Shown here: positions 37,381-45,920 of the stretch, one piece after another
Numbering within the stretch: position 1 is the stretch's first letter
Layout: each line of letters begins with the position of its first letter
Source: Pleurocapsa sp. FMAR1
GTDB taxonomy: Bacteria; Cyanobacteriota; Cyanobacteriia; Cyanobacteriales; Xenococcaceae
Reading direction: 5' to 3'
Length of the DNA: 64,000 nucleotides
NCBI RefSeq assembly: GCF_963665995.1
Contig: NZ_OY762512.1
Coordinates: 4,650,001-4,714,000, forward strand
Notes under the pieces: model-generated
Told to the model about the DNA's origin: nothing
The model's database searches: none
The model's input: the letters and a program-made list of their open reading frames with translations, nothing else
Translations under genes and position numbers: made by a program

Positions 37381-37926
37381 ATGCACATTTTTAAAATTTC
37401 TCCTATTATTCGCATTACTCTTTCGTGTCTTTATATCGCTTTGACAGTTCCCCTACCTTTTTTAGCAGACTTTACTAATGCCCCTATTCCATCAAATGTC
37501 CTATGGATTGGTATTTTTATAGGTGCGATCGCTGTCTATGCTGCTCTTAGTGAAAGAGTAATTTTAGATGATGAGCAAATCAAAGTTGCTTATCCTCAGT
37601 GGGTACCCAGATTTTTTCGTAAGGGTTGGTCATTGACCTGGCAGGAAATTGACAATTTAAAAATGCGGACTACAGGACAAGGGGGGTTAGTTTATTATTT
37701 CACCACTAGTTCAGCAGAAAAAGCCTATCTTCTGCCCATGCGGATTGCTGGATTTAATAAAATGGTTAATTTAGTTGCCGAGAAAACGGGTATTAATACC
37801 GCTGATGTTCGTCCTCTAGCTCAACCCTGGATGTACCTGATTTTGTTCGTCTGCACTATGTTTTTATGGCTCATTGATGGTTGGACAATCTGGACTGCAA
37901 CTCATTTTACTAGACCTCTTGCATGA
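37381..37926 (+). CDS. Membrane protein with PH-like domain, C-terminus altered by element insertion
   Basis: The 181-residue protein has two N-terminal helices (RITLSCLYIALTVPLPFLAD; NVLWIGIFIGAIAVYAALSE), a soluble beta-rich PH-like middle from about 60 to 130 (RVILDDEQIKVAYPQWVPRFF, LTWQEIDNLKMRT), and a C-terminal helix. Such proteins are widespread in cyanobacteria with no known role. The last five residues (TRPLA) are encoded by a miniature element that starts at 37911, so the native C-terminus has been changed. Confidence 0.8.
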   Translation: MHIFKISPIIRITLSCLYIALTVPLPFLADFTNAPIPSNVLWIGIFIGAIAVYAALSERVILDDEQIKVAYPQWVPRFFRKGWSLTWQEIDNLKMRTTGQGGLVYYFTTSSAEKAYLLPMRIAGFNKMVNLVAEKTGINTADVRPLAQPWMYLILFVCTMFLWLIDGWTIWTATHFTRPLA

Positions 37927-38097
37927 ATATATTTTTTCAACAACTCGATTGCCAGAGGGGGCAGTCTTAGCGGCAGATGCGAAAGTGCGCCTTTTTCGAC
38001 AGTTGCTAATTTTAAATTTTTGACCTCTGACCTTTGACCTCTGACCTCTGACCTCTGACCTCATTCTCAACCGATATTTCTGATTTGTGCAAGTCTA
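37911..38097. mobile_element. Miniature element family 1, 187 bp, with TGACCTC heptamers
   Basis: Left end TAGACCTCTTGCATGAATAT and right end GTGCAAGTCTA are inverted repeats with TA at both borders, as for IS630/Tc1-type target choice. The interior has six TGACCTC-type heptamers at about 38018-38060 followed by ATTCTCAACCGATATTTCTG, which is also found in the copy at 4010-4033. No protein is encoded. Insertion removed the original end of the preceding gene. Confidence 0.75.
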
Positions 38098-38117
38098 CTT
38101 GACGTAGCTCAATTTTC

Positions 38118-39152
38118 TCATCCCAACCACTGAGGATTTTGAGCCGTACCGTCAAATTTGCTAGTCGTTTTAAATAGTTCATACCGACCTGTTGCTGCTG
38201 CTTGGCGAGTGCGATCGAGCAGTGCATTGACTTGTTCTTCGCTCATGGGTTGAAAAGTCTTGACTGCTTTAAATGCTTGGTCTAAAATCGGCATTTTTTC
38301 AATGCCCGTAATTACGGTTGAGGTGGGTAAATTCATCGTGTAATGAAGGCATTCAATCGGAGTAACAGTTTTACTCTTAAGAATATAAGGATCGCCCATT
38401 GTTTTCATGCCTAATACGCCGATTTCGTTCTCGACGAGAACGGGTAAAACTTGACGTTCAAAACTTCTAAAATGAGCGTCCATTACATTTAAAGGCATTT
38501 GCACCGCATCAAAGCGGAAGTTGTTTTGTTTAGCAATGTCTAACATTCTCAGGTGAACCAAGGGATCTTTATGACCAGTAAAGCCGATGTAACGAACTTT
38601 GCCAGCTTTTTGAGCTTCTAGTACTGCTTCCATCGACCCACCTGGTGCAAAGACGCGGTCGGGGTCTTCTAAACGAATAATTTCATGATGTTGTAACAAA
38701 TCGATGCGGTCGGTTCGTAAGCGTTGGAGGGACTCATCGATTTGTTTGGCAGCAGATTCTTTGGTTCGACCATCAATTTTAGTCATCAGGAATACGCGAT
38801 CGCGATAACCATTTTGCAAGGCTTTGCCCATTCTCAATTCGCTACCGCCATCGTGATAATCCCAACAATTATCCATAAAATTAATACCGCGATCGATTGC
38901 CGTTTGAATAAGCTCGATCGCGAATTGTTCATTTTTAGGTCTGCCAATATGATGACCGCCCAAACCAATTACAGATACTTTTTCTCCAGTACGTCCTAGC
39001 TGACGATAAAGCATTTCCCCTTCAATTACTTCACTAGCTGGTGCATCTTGTGCCAAAAGAGGTTTAATAATTGGCTTTGAAGCTGCAAGACCCGCAGCAA
39101 CTAAACCCGATGCAGAAGCTAACTTAAATACATCTCGTCTGCTAATATCCAT
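38118..39152 (-). CDS. Aldo/keto reductase with Tat-type signal
   Basis: From the ATG at 39152 the protein has 344 residues and begins MDISRRDVFKLASASGLVAA, a twin-arginine signal with hydrophobic stretch. A longer start at 39194 adds 14 residues. The body is an AKR TIM barrel: LGRTGEKVSVIGLGGHHIG, the catalytic Asp and Tyr in NFMDNCWDYHDGGSE, Lys in FLMTKIDGR and His in DLLQHHEI. The full tetrad is present, so it should be an NADPH-dependent oxidoreductase, probably exported folded or membrane-anchored. Substrate unknown. Confidence 0.88.
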   Translation of the reverse strand: MDISRRDVFKLASASGLVAAGLAASKPIIKPLLAQDAPASEVIEGEMLYRQLGRTGEKVSVIGLGGHHIGRPKNEQFAIELIQTAIDRGINFMDNCWDYHDGGSELRMGKALQNGYRDRVFLMTKIDGRTKESAAKQIDESLQRLRTDRIDLLQHHEIIRLEDPDRVFAPGGSMEAVLEAQKAGKVRYIGFTGHKDPLVHLRMLDIAKQNNFRFDAVQMPLNVMDAHFRSFERQVLPVLVENEIGVLGMKTMGDPYILKSKTVTPIECLHYTMNLPTSTVITGIEKMPILDQAFKAVKTFQPMSEEQVNALLDRTRQAAATGRYELFKTTSKFDGTAQNPQWLG

Positions 39153-39358
39153 AATTTCTGCTAATAAAAGTGAACTTTCAACAACTTTACTCATTCCATC
39201 ATTGATAGAGCAATCAGTCTAAAGGTATAGCTAGGCTTATTGTTGACGACAATTCCTGCCAAATCTTTAACATAGTAATTTTGAATTAGTTAAGTAACAA
39301 TCTATACATGGAATGATTTTTATACAAGAAAGTGCGATCGCGATCGAGTTAAGTGTGT

Positions 39359-40021
39359 TTATGATGTTGCCCTAATTGGCGGTCGCCAGCAAAGGTAAGC
39401 AAGAGAACCTAGTAACGGTATCAGTGCAATGAACCAAAACAATTGAGAATTTCTCAAGTAACCCCGACGAGCCATGTCATCTCCTAAAGCACTTGGAAAT
39501 ACCAAGCAAAATAAACCAAAAGCTAAACTCATCCCGTTGATAAAGCGATCGCTAGTGAAGAGTTGCCAGAATTCTCTCCAGTCTCCAGCAATCAGGGCAT
39601 AAACGAGTAAGCCAAGAGTAAACAGCATCAACACTATCCCAGTCAAGCGAGAGTCTAATATAGATAGCCACGCATCTTTTGAACCAGAAAACTCGGTATT
39701 TGGTTCTCGTAAAGCTAGATAAGGAATCAACCCAACTATCCCCGAACCAAGAGAAGCCAAAGCAAATGGATAAAAAGGAATAGACTGCATTCTGCCATCG
39801 AAAAACAATAGGCTACTGTAAATTAGTATCCAAACTCCAACTAGACAAAATAAAGAAAAGATAACTGGATTAATAGCGTTCCATTGCAAAGTTAATAACT
39901 TGATAATTAGCGATTTGGTTGAGTCCCAGTGAAAAGGAGGAGCAAAAAACAATAGATAGACGATAAAGCTTGCTTTGATTAGCCAGAGGAGCAATTTTTG
40001 GCTCATGATAGTTTGGTTCAC
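39359..40021 (-). CDS. Multi-pass membrane protein of unknown function
   Basis: This 220-residue protein has about six hydrophobic helices, including LLLWLIKASFIVYLLFFAPP, NPVIFSLFCLVGVWILIYSS and TGIVLMLFTLGLLVYALIAG. The ends are short and the loop FDGRMQSIPFYPFALASLGS lies between helices 2 and 3. Similar proteins occur in cyanobacteria and plastids, but I cannot assign a family with confidence. It is alone on its strand, with the small membrane gene at 40188 divergent from it. Confidence 0.75.
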   Translation of the reverse strand: MNQTIMSQKLLLWLIKASFIVYLLFFAPPFHWDSTKSLIIKLLTLQWNAINPVIFSLFCLVGVWILIYSSLLFFDGRMQSIPFYPFALASLGSGIVGLIPYLALREPNTEFSGSKDAWLSILDSRLTGIVLMLFTLGLLVYALIAGDWREFWQLFTSDRFINGMSLAFGLFCLVFPSALGDDMARRGYLRNSQLFWFIALIPLLGSLAYLCWRPPIRATS

Positions 40022-40187
40022 GTTCGATTTAAGGAGTCTTAAATTAAGGTAGACATAGATGAAGCCAGTCCCATCTGTCAGACGACCTAAATCTGCTTAT
40101 TAATTGAACTGAAGACTAAATACTAAAAACTTTTTTAAAGGAGTGTTTGACAACTAACATATATAAAACATATAAAAGTAGGCTGTG

Positions 40188-40298
40188 ATGAAAAAACCAC
40201 CAAAGAATACGCTGGATATTGATGCGGGAACGATAGTCTTAATTGTCTCTGCCTTAATTTTATTACCTTTGCTATTAACGGGCTTTATTTCTCACTAG
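40188..40298 (+). CDS. Small single-helix membrane protein (36 aa)
   Basis: A short frame encodes MKKPPKNTLDIDAGTIVLIV followed by SALILLPLLLTGFISH, a basic N-terminus then one transmembrane helix. Its composition is typical of small cyanobacterial membrane subunits or regulators, but it is not a photosystem or NDH subunit I recognise. An inverted repeat CCCAGT...ACTGGG lies at 40322-40347 just after it. It is too short for ordinary gene callers, so the call rests on the pattern alone. Confidence 0.45.
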   Translation: MKKPPKNTLDIDAGTIVLIVSALILLPLLLTGFISH

Positions 40299-40386
40299 AA
40301 AATCATTTTTAACAAAAAACCCAGTTGCGAATAATCGTGACTGGGCTGAACTATTAATCCAACCTTACAAAAAAGGTGAATCGCAG

Positions 40387-42390
40387 TTGACGAGTGGAAT
40401 GGAATTATCTCCCACAAAAAAAGCTTTACTGGCATTGAAACAAATGCAGGGCAAATTAGAAGCTCTCGAACAGGCTAAACATGAGCCGATCGCTATAGTA
40501 GGAATAGGGTGTCGTTTTCCTGGCGCAGATAATCCAGAAGAGTTTTGGCAGTTATTACAAAATGGTAAAGATGCGATTGTCGAGACTCCAGCAGAACGTT
40601 GGGATAAGTCTGATTATTATGCCCAACCAAGTACACTAGGTAAAATCTGCACTACCTATGGCGGATTTGTTCCCCATCTAAAGGAGTTTGATGCTAGTTT
40701 TTTTCGCATTGCACCAAGAGAAGCAGCTAGCCTCGATCCTCAACAAAGATTATTACTAGGGGTTAGTTGGGAAGCGTTGGAAAATGCTGCTATTCCCGCC
40801 GACAAAGTTCGAGGAAGTCGGACAGGAGTGTTTATAGGTGTCTCGGCTATAGACTATTGGCATCAGCTATTAAGCAGAAACAATACAGAAATTGATGCCT
40901 ACCTGACTACTGGCAATACTCACAGCTTGGCATCGGGACGAATATCGCACTTTTTTGATTTTACTGGTACGAGCATCTCTTTAGACACGGCTTGTTCATC
41001 ATCTTTAGTAGCAGTACATTTAGCTATCAAAAGTTTACGCGATCGCGAGTGTAATATGGCTCTTGCAGGAGGAGTTAACCGCCTAATTTCTCCTAAAATT
41101 AGCATTAATTTTTCTCAGGCAAAAATGCTTTCCCCTGATGGACGCTGCAAGACTTTTGATACGGGTGCAAATGGTTTTGTTAGATCCGAAGGTTGCGGAG
41201 TAGTAGTCTTAAAAAGACTGAGTGATGCGATCGCCGATCGAGATAATATTAGAGCTATCCTATTAGGTTCGGCTACAAATCAAGATGGACGCACCAGCAG
41301 CATTACTACTCCTAATAGCCTTTCTCAGCAAGCAGTAATTAAACAGGCTTTAGCTAATAGTCAAGTTGAACCCAGCCAAATTAGTTATTTAGAAACCCAT
41401 GGTACAGGTACATCTTTAGGAGATGCGATCGAACTTGAGGCTTTGAGCAAAGTTTTTCAAGATAACGAGCAATTAATCTTAGGTGCGGTTAAAACTAATA
41501 TTGGTCACTTGGAATCGGCAGCAGGGATAGCAAGTCTGATTAAAACTGTTTTAGCTTTAGAAAATAAGTTTATTCCCCCCAATTTACATCTTAATCAGCC
41601 TAATTCTAATGTAGAGTGGCAAAATTTACCTTTCAAACTGCCAGAGAAACCAATCAACTGGAATAAATCAGCGCAACCTCGCATTGCTGGAGTTAGTAGC
41701 TTTGGTTTTAGTGGCACTAATGCTCATGTTGTTGTTAAAGAGGCTGATGTATTGGTTAAGGAAGAAAGGGAAAAAGGGAGAGAGGGAGATGGAAAAAAAT
41801 TGCATCTGTTTACTTTATCTGCCAGAAACCAAAAAGCTCTATTTCAACTAGCTGCAAATTACGTTGATTATCTAGAATTACACCCCAATCTTTTAATTGA
41901 AGATATTTGTTATACGGTTAATGTAGGGCGATCGCATTTTAATCATAGAATAGCTCTTACTGTTACTTCTATTGCGCAATTGCAAGCCGAGTTAGTCCAA
42001 TACACTGCTCAAGAAACATCATCAAAATTGTGGCAAAGTAAGGTTAGTTTTAATCATAATCCTAAACTTGCTTTAATAGTTTCGACTCAAGTTAGTAGCG
42101 AGTTGAAAGAGTTAGCTGAATCTTTGATCGATAATCCCTTTGTTTCAAGCGATACAGCTAATATTTATTGGAAGATAGACAACTCTCAAACAATACCAAA
42201 TAATAACCAAAAAACTATTGTTTCTCAAATAAAGCCAGATTTAAATAATTGGCAAATAATTATTTCTGAACTAGCTCAACTATATGTATTAGGAGTAAAT
42301 ATAAACTGGAAAGCATTAAGTAAAAATAGTGGTAAAAAAATTAGTCTTCCTACCTATCCATTTCAGCGACAAAAATATTGGTTAGACTAA
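40387..42390 (+). CDS. Stand-alone polyketide ketosynthase, acyltransferase region degenerate
   Basis: The 667-residue protein begins with a short helical docking-like segment (KKALLALKQMQGKLEALEQA). An intact type I beta-ketoacyl synthase follows (residues 33-450): Cys203 in DTACSSSLVA, His338 in ETHGTGTSLGD and His374 in KTNIGHLESAAG complete the triad, and FSGTNAHVVV is present. After the linker TLSARNQKALF no acyltransferase motif (GHSxG) is found; the chain ends with the module-end motif ISLPTYPFQRQKYWLD. No AT, KR, ACP or thioesterase is encoded nearby. TTG at 40387, 7 nt after AAGGTGA, is the best start; ATG at 40399 is the alternative. It may be a remnant or a trans-acting KS. Confidence 0.85.
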   Translation: MTSGMELSPTKKALLALKQMQGKLEALEQAKHEPIAIVGIGCRFPGADNPEEFWQLLQNGKDAIVETPAERWDKSDYYAQPSTLGKICTTYGGFVPHLKEFDASFFRIAPREAASLDPQQRLLLGVSWEALENAAIPADKVRGSRTGVFIGVSAIDYWHQLLSRNNTEIDAYLTTGNTHSLASGRISHFFDFTGTSISLDTACSSSLVAVHLAIKSLRDRECNMALAGGVNRLISPKISINFSQAKMLSPDGRCKTFDTGANGFVRSEGCGVVVLKRLSDAIADRDNIRAILLGSATNQDGRTSSITTPNSLSQQAVIKQALANSQVEPSQISYLETHGTGTSLGDAIELEALSKVFQDNEQLILGAVKTNIGHLESAAGIASLIKTVLALENKFIPPNLHLNQPNSNVEWQNLPFKLPEKPINWNKSAQPRIAGVSSFGFSGTNAHVVVKEADVLVKEEREKGREGDGKKLHLFTLSARNQKALFQLAANYVDYLELHPNLLIEDICYTVNVGRSHFNHRIALTVTSIAQLQAELVQYTAQETSSKLWQSKVSFNHNPKLALIVSTQVSSELKELAESLIDNPFVSSDTANIYWKIDNSQTIPNNNQKTIVSQIKPDLNNWQIIISELAQLYVLGVNINWKALSKNSGKKISLPTYPFQRQKYWLD

Positions 42391-42451
42391 TAACTAATAA
42401 CTAATAACTACGGCGCAGCCGTTTATTTTCTCATAAGACAAATTATATTTA

Positions 42452-43903
42452 ATGTATTTATTAAACAACATACAATGGCAAGAATTAGCCTATATATACC
42501 GTCAAAAACACAGGCTTAATCGCTTAAAAGAAAGCAGCAAAAACTATCAATATAACTATAAAAATATAGGTGTTCCTGTATTACCTACTAGTTTAAAGCT
42601 GAGAGATTATCAACATCAGGCTGTAGGCAATTGGTTAGAAAACAAAGGCAGAGGAACTCTAAAGATGGCGACGGGTAGCGGTAAAACTATTATTGCTCTG
42701 GCGATCGCCGTAGAACTTTATCAACAAATAGGACTTCAGGCACTAATTATAGTCTGCCCATATCGGCATTTAGTAACTCAATGGTCGAGAGAATGTCAAA
42801 AGTTTAATCTCCAGCCAGTTATTGCCATGACGCGGGTAGACAATTGGCAAAGCGAACTATCTAATCAGCTATACAATTTAACAAACAATCCTCAATCTTT
42901 TCTAACAATTATTACTACCAACTCCACTTTAATAAGTGCAGGATTTCAATCTCAGCTTAAATATTTTCCTCCCAAAACTTTAATTATTGGCGATGAGGCA
43001 CATAATTTAGGTTCAACTCGCATCGAGTCTAGTTTACCCAGAAATATTGGCTTACGTTTGGCTCTTTCTGCTACTCCAGAAAGACAATATGATGAACTAG
43101 GAACAGAAGCTTTACTAAGCTATTTTGGCTCAATAATTAAACCAGAATTTACCTTAGCTGATGCGATCGAACAAGAAGCACTAGTTCACTATTTATACTA
43201 TCCTGTCTTTGTTGAATTAACTGCTACAGAAGCATCTGCCTACGCCAAGCTAACCAAGCGTATTGGCTGGAGTTTGAGCAAGAATCATAGTTTTGCCAAC
43301 AACGATACTTTAACCTCTTTACTAACAAAGCGATCGCGTTTAATTGCCACAGCAGCTAATAAGTTAACTTGCCTTCAAGAATTAATGGCATCTAGACTTA
43401 ATACTAGCCATACGCTGTTTTATTGCGGTGATGGATATTTAGATAGTGGTGTACGTCAAATTGATGCGGTGACTCATTTATTAGGCAAAAAGCTAGGCTA
43501 TCGCGTCAATACCTATACTACCGAAACATCCTTAGAAGAAAGAGAGCTTTTATGCCGTCAGTTTGAAGCGGGAGAGTTACAAGGTTTGGTCGCCATTCGC
43601 TGTCTAGACGAAGGAATAGATATACCTGCAATCAAAACCGCAATTATTCTCGCCAGCAGCAGTAACCCCCGTCAGTTTATTCAGCGTCGCGGTCGAATTT
43701 TGCGTCCTCACCCTGGCAAAAAACAGGCAACTTTGTTTGACACTATTGTTATACCTCCAGATTTAGATCGCGAAACCTGGGAGGTTGAAAGAAACTTATT
43801 ACGCAAAGAATTACTCAGATTTATTACTTTTGCTGAATTGGCAGATAACGCTGATGAGGCTACAAAGAAATTATTAAGATTGCAAGAACGATATGAACTT
43901 TAG
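42452..43903 (+). CDS. SF2 helicase of restriction-system type
   Basis: A 483-residue DEAH-type helicase: motif Ia/I LRDYQHQAVGNWL and MATGSGKT at 72-79, motif II IIGDEAHN (DEAH at 181-184), motif III LALSATPER, motif V CLDEGIDIP and motif VI QFIQRRGRILRP. It contains only the two RecA lobes, with no nuclease or methylase domain. Related stand-alone helicases are annotated as restriction components of DNA phosphorothioation systems, but no dnd genes lie here. It is 61 bp after the ketosynthase gene on the same strand. A miniature element follows its stop immediately. Confidence 0.85.
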   Translation: MYLLNNIQWQELAYIYRQKHRLNRLKESSKNYQYNYKNIGVPVLPTSLKLRDYQHQAVGNWLENKGRGTLKMATGSGKTIIALAIAVELYQQIGLQALIIVCPYRHLVTQWSRECQKFNLQPVIAMTRVDNWQSELSNQLYNLTNNPQSFLTIITTNSTLISAGFQSQLKYFPPKTLIIGDEAHNLGSTRIESSLPRNIGLRLALSATPERQYDELGTEALLSYFGSIIKPEFTLADAIEQEALVHYLYYPVFVELTATEASAYAKLTKRIGWSLSKNHSFANNDTLTSLLTKRSRLIATAANKLTCLQELMASRLNTSHTLFYCGDGYLDSGVRQIDAVTHLLGKKLGYRVNTYTTETSLEERELLCRQFEAGELQGLVAIRCLDEGIDIPAIKTAIILASSSNPRQFIQRRGRILRPHPGKKQATLFDTIVIPPDLDRETWEVERNLLRKELLRFITFAELADNADEATKKLLRLQERYEL

Positions 43904-44032
43904 TAGACCTCTTGCACGAATCATAAATATTGGTTAGGTATGAAGTCAGAGGTCAGAGGTCAGAGGTCAGAGGTCAGGAATTAAAAACTAACATCGAAAA
44001 TATCTAAAAAAAATATTTATACAAGAAGTCTA
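43904..44032. mobile_element. Miniature element family 1, 129 bp, with heptamers in reverse
   Basis: TAGACCTCTTGCACGAATCA at the left and TACAAGAAGTCTA at the right form the inverted ends, flanked by TA. Inside, AGAGGTC heptamers (43942-43976) are the complement of those in the 37911 copy. It lies exactly after the helicase stop codon, so the gene is intact. Confidence 0.75.
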
Positions 44033-44151
44033 GTCTTTAGTCGGTTAACAGTTAATAATAGTTAAAATCAGTAGCATTTTGATGAGCTAAAATTATTTTG
44101 TCTAGGTATGCGAACTATTAAAATTTGGTGATAGAAAAAAGATAAATTAAT

Positions 44152-44700
44152 ATGGCTTCAACTATTTACAAGTGGTCTATAGATGAATGGCACGAGTTAG
44201 TGGACTCAGGTGTATTAGAAGGAAAGCCTGTCGAACTTCTAGAAGGAAATATAGTTGAAATGAGTCCCGAAGGAGTTGAGCATAGCTATACGAATCAATC
44301 AGTCAGCGATTACCTTAGAAACTTGCTTAAGGGAAAAGCATCTATTAGAGATGCTCATCCAATCACCTTAGATAATAGTGAACCAGAACCCGATATTGCG
44401 ATCGTTCAACTGCCAACAACTATTTATCGTCAACATCATCCTTTTGCAGAAAATATCTATCTGCTGATTGAGGTATCTAATAGAAGTTTGAAAAAAGATC
44501 TCGAAGAAAAAATCATCACTTATGCTCGTAACGGCATACCTGAATATTGGGTGATAGATTTAAAGAACAAAAAGCTGATCGCTCATACTCAACCACAAAA
44601 GGGTATCTATTCACAAATTATTGAATACCAATCGGGAACGATTACGCTTCAAGCCTTTCCTAATGTTAATGTCGATTTGAGTAAACTGCTGCTGTATTAA
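44152..44700 (+). CDS. Uma2-family (DUF820) PD-(D/E)xK nuclease-like protein
   Basis: At 182 residues it has the typical size of this family, which is greatly expanded in cyanobacteria. The PD-(D/E)xK core is visible as PEPDIAIVQ and LLIEVSNRSLKKDLEEKIITYARNGIPEYWVIDL, with the order and spacing normal for Uma2. The N-terminal VELLEGNIVEMSPEG is also characteristic. Copies in cyanobacteria move readily and their biological role is not established. It is monocistronic here, between two repeat regions. Confidence 0.9.
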   Translation: MASTIYKWSIDEWHELVDSGVLEGKPVELLEGNIVEMSPEGVEHSYTNQSVSDYLRNLLKGKASIRDAHPITLDNSEPEPDIAIVQLPTTIYRQHHPFAENIYLLIEVSNRSLKKDLEEKIITYARNGIPEYWVIDLKNKKLIAHTQPQKGIYSQIIEYQSGTITLQAFPNVNVDLSKLLLY

Positions 44701-44754
44701 TATTTTATTCTTGGCAAAATAGTTAATAAGTATTCCATTAATGTTTAGATCTCA

Positions 44755-45050
44755 CGCAGAGAGGTCAGACCCCCTAAAGGGTTCGACATCGGAAAGCATT
44801 CCCTTGCGCCCTTCGGCGACGCGGGGTCTTTCCTCAGTTTGCTTATGCCGACGGGGCTTATAAAGGGCAAGGAAGCTCGGTCGGGTTCCCCGACCAAGAG
44901 CAGGTCTTGCCTGGGCGGACGCAGGTTCCGCCCACAGCCCCTTGGAAACCCGTCCACCGCAACTGTCTCACCGCGTCGTCCGAAGGCGCAAAGAAAGGCG
45001 CATAGTTCGCCGCATCTAATGCTGACAAGCGCAAAGACGCAAAAGAGTTA
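44755..45050. repeat. GC-rich palindromic repeat mosaic
   Basis: This block lies between 44700 and 45154 and contains no supported gene. Shared modules include GACCCCCTAAAGGGTTCGAC (44768), GACGGGGCTTATAAAGGGC (44851) and ACTGTCTCACCGCGTCG (44961), all of which recur at 3.8 and 48.9-49.7 kb in other orders. Frames on both strands simply translate these repeats. Confidence 0.65.
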
Positions 45051-45153
45051 AATCTTATTTAGTGCATTGCATTGTCATAGAGAAGTGGTATCAGTAGAAA
45101 GAACAAGACATAGGATAATGGTGAACCACAAACATTAAGACATTGATTTAAAA

Positions 45154-45246
45154 ATGATTACTAGTAACGAATTGGATTGGTTAGCAGTATGCGGTTATTT
45201 GGGTGTGACATTATTTGTGATGTGGCGCATTTTTACCAGCAAATAA
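45154..45246 (+). CDS. Small single-helix membrane protein (30 aa)
   Basis: The frame encodes MITSNELDWLAVCGYLGVTL followed by FVMWRIFTSK: one hydrophobic helix with a short basic tail, the plan of small thylakoid subunits. I cannot match it to any PSI, PSII, cytochrome b6f or NDH small subunit with certainty. It lies alone in a gap of about 700 bp, so a real but uncharacterised small protein or a chance frame are both possible. Confidence 0.35.
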   Translation: MITSNELDWLAVCGYLGVTLFVMWRIFTSK

Positions 45247-45393
45247 AAATTAAGTCAGATAATATTAACTCGATTGAGATTATTGCAATCAACAATTAAG
45301 AGTATTTAGTTTTTTATAATCGGATGATTTTCACACAAGCTATCATTTCTTTATTGATAAGTAAAAAATAACATATTTTATAGTAAACAATAG

Positions 45394-45639
45394 CTATTTA
45401 GCTACATCGTAAAGCTGTCGGTTTAGCTTGGCAACGGCTTGCTCACAATACCATTCAATAGACTTGTTAGGGCTATAATACATTATCTGTTTGATGATTG
45501 CCATTGCTTTATTGCTATCATCGTTAACTAAAATCAATAACTCTGAAGCTAATTCTTGAGTTGCTTTGCTAGTAGGAGGGTTATCTCTTCTTGGCTGTGC
45601 TGATAAACAATTTTGAAAATCAGTATCCTGGTTGGGCAT
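45394..45639 (-). CDS. Small hypothetical protein (81 aa)
   Basis: The frame encodes MPNQDTDFQNCLSAQPRRDN..., then helices such as ATQELASELLILVNDDSNKA and NKSIEWYCEQAVAKLNRQLY. It is soluble with helical character and is not recognised. Codon use resembles coding sequence, and nothing else in the gap competes with it. An AT-rich upstream run separates it from the epimerase gene. Confidence 0.5.
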   Translation of the reverse strand: MPNQDTDFQNCLSAQPRRDNPPTSKATQELASELLILVNDDSNKAMAIIKQIMYYSPNKSIEWYCEQAVAKLNRQLYDVAK

Positions 45640-45920
45640 TTCTAATTTAATACATATATATATTCAAAATTATTTTAGTATGGCAAAATAGAGTGTGATT
45701 TTGATCATATTTTTAGCACTTTCTTACATATTCCTATAGTGGCATTCATCTTCCAGTTAACCACTAACAACCAAACCATAAACAGAAATATCAGTAGCTT
45801 TCAAGTAAACTGCTAAATGTTCTAAATTTCTTTGCAAAAATAAAAAAGTAAAGTAACCTGATTGTGAATTTAAAGACAATAGCAACAGTTGTCTGATAAG
45901 CTTCTTGGTAAGGAATTTAT

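Noticed and set aside
44745-45051. Frames of 70 codons on both strands
   Set aside because: Complementary readings of palindromic repeats; both are Gly/Arg/Pro-rich nonsense.
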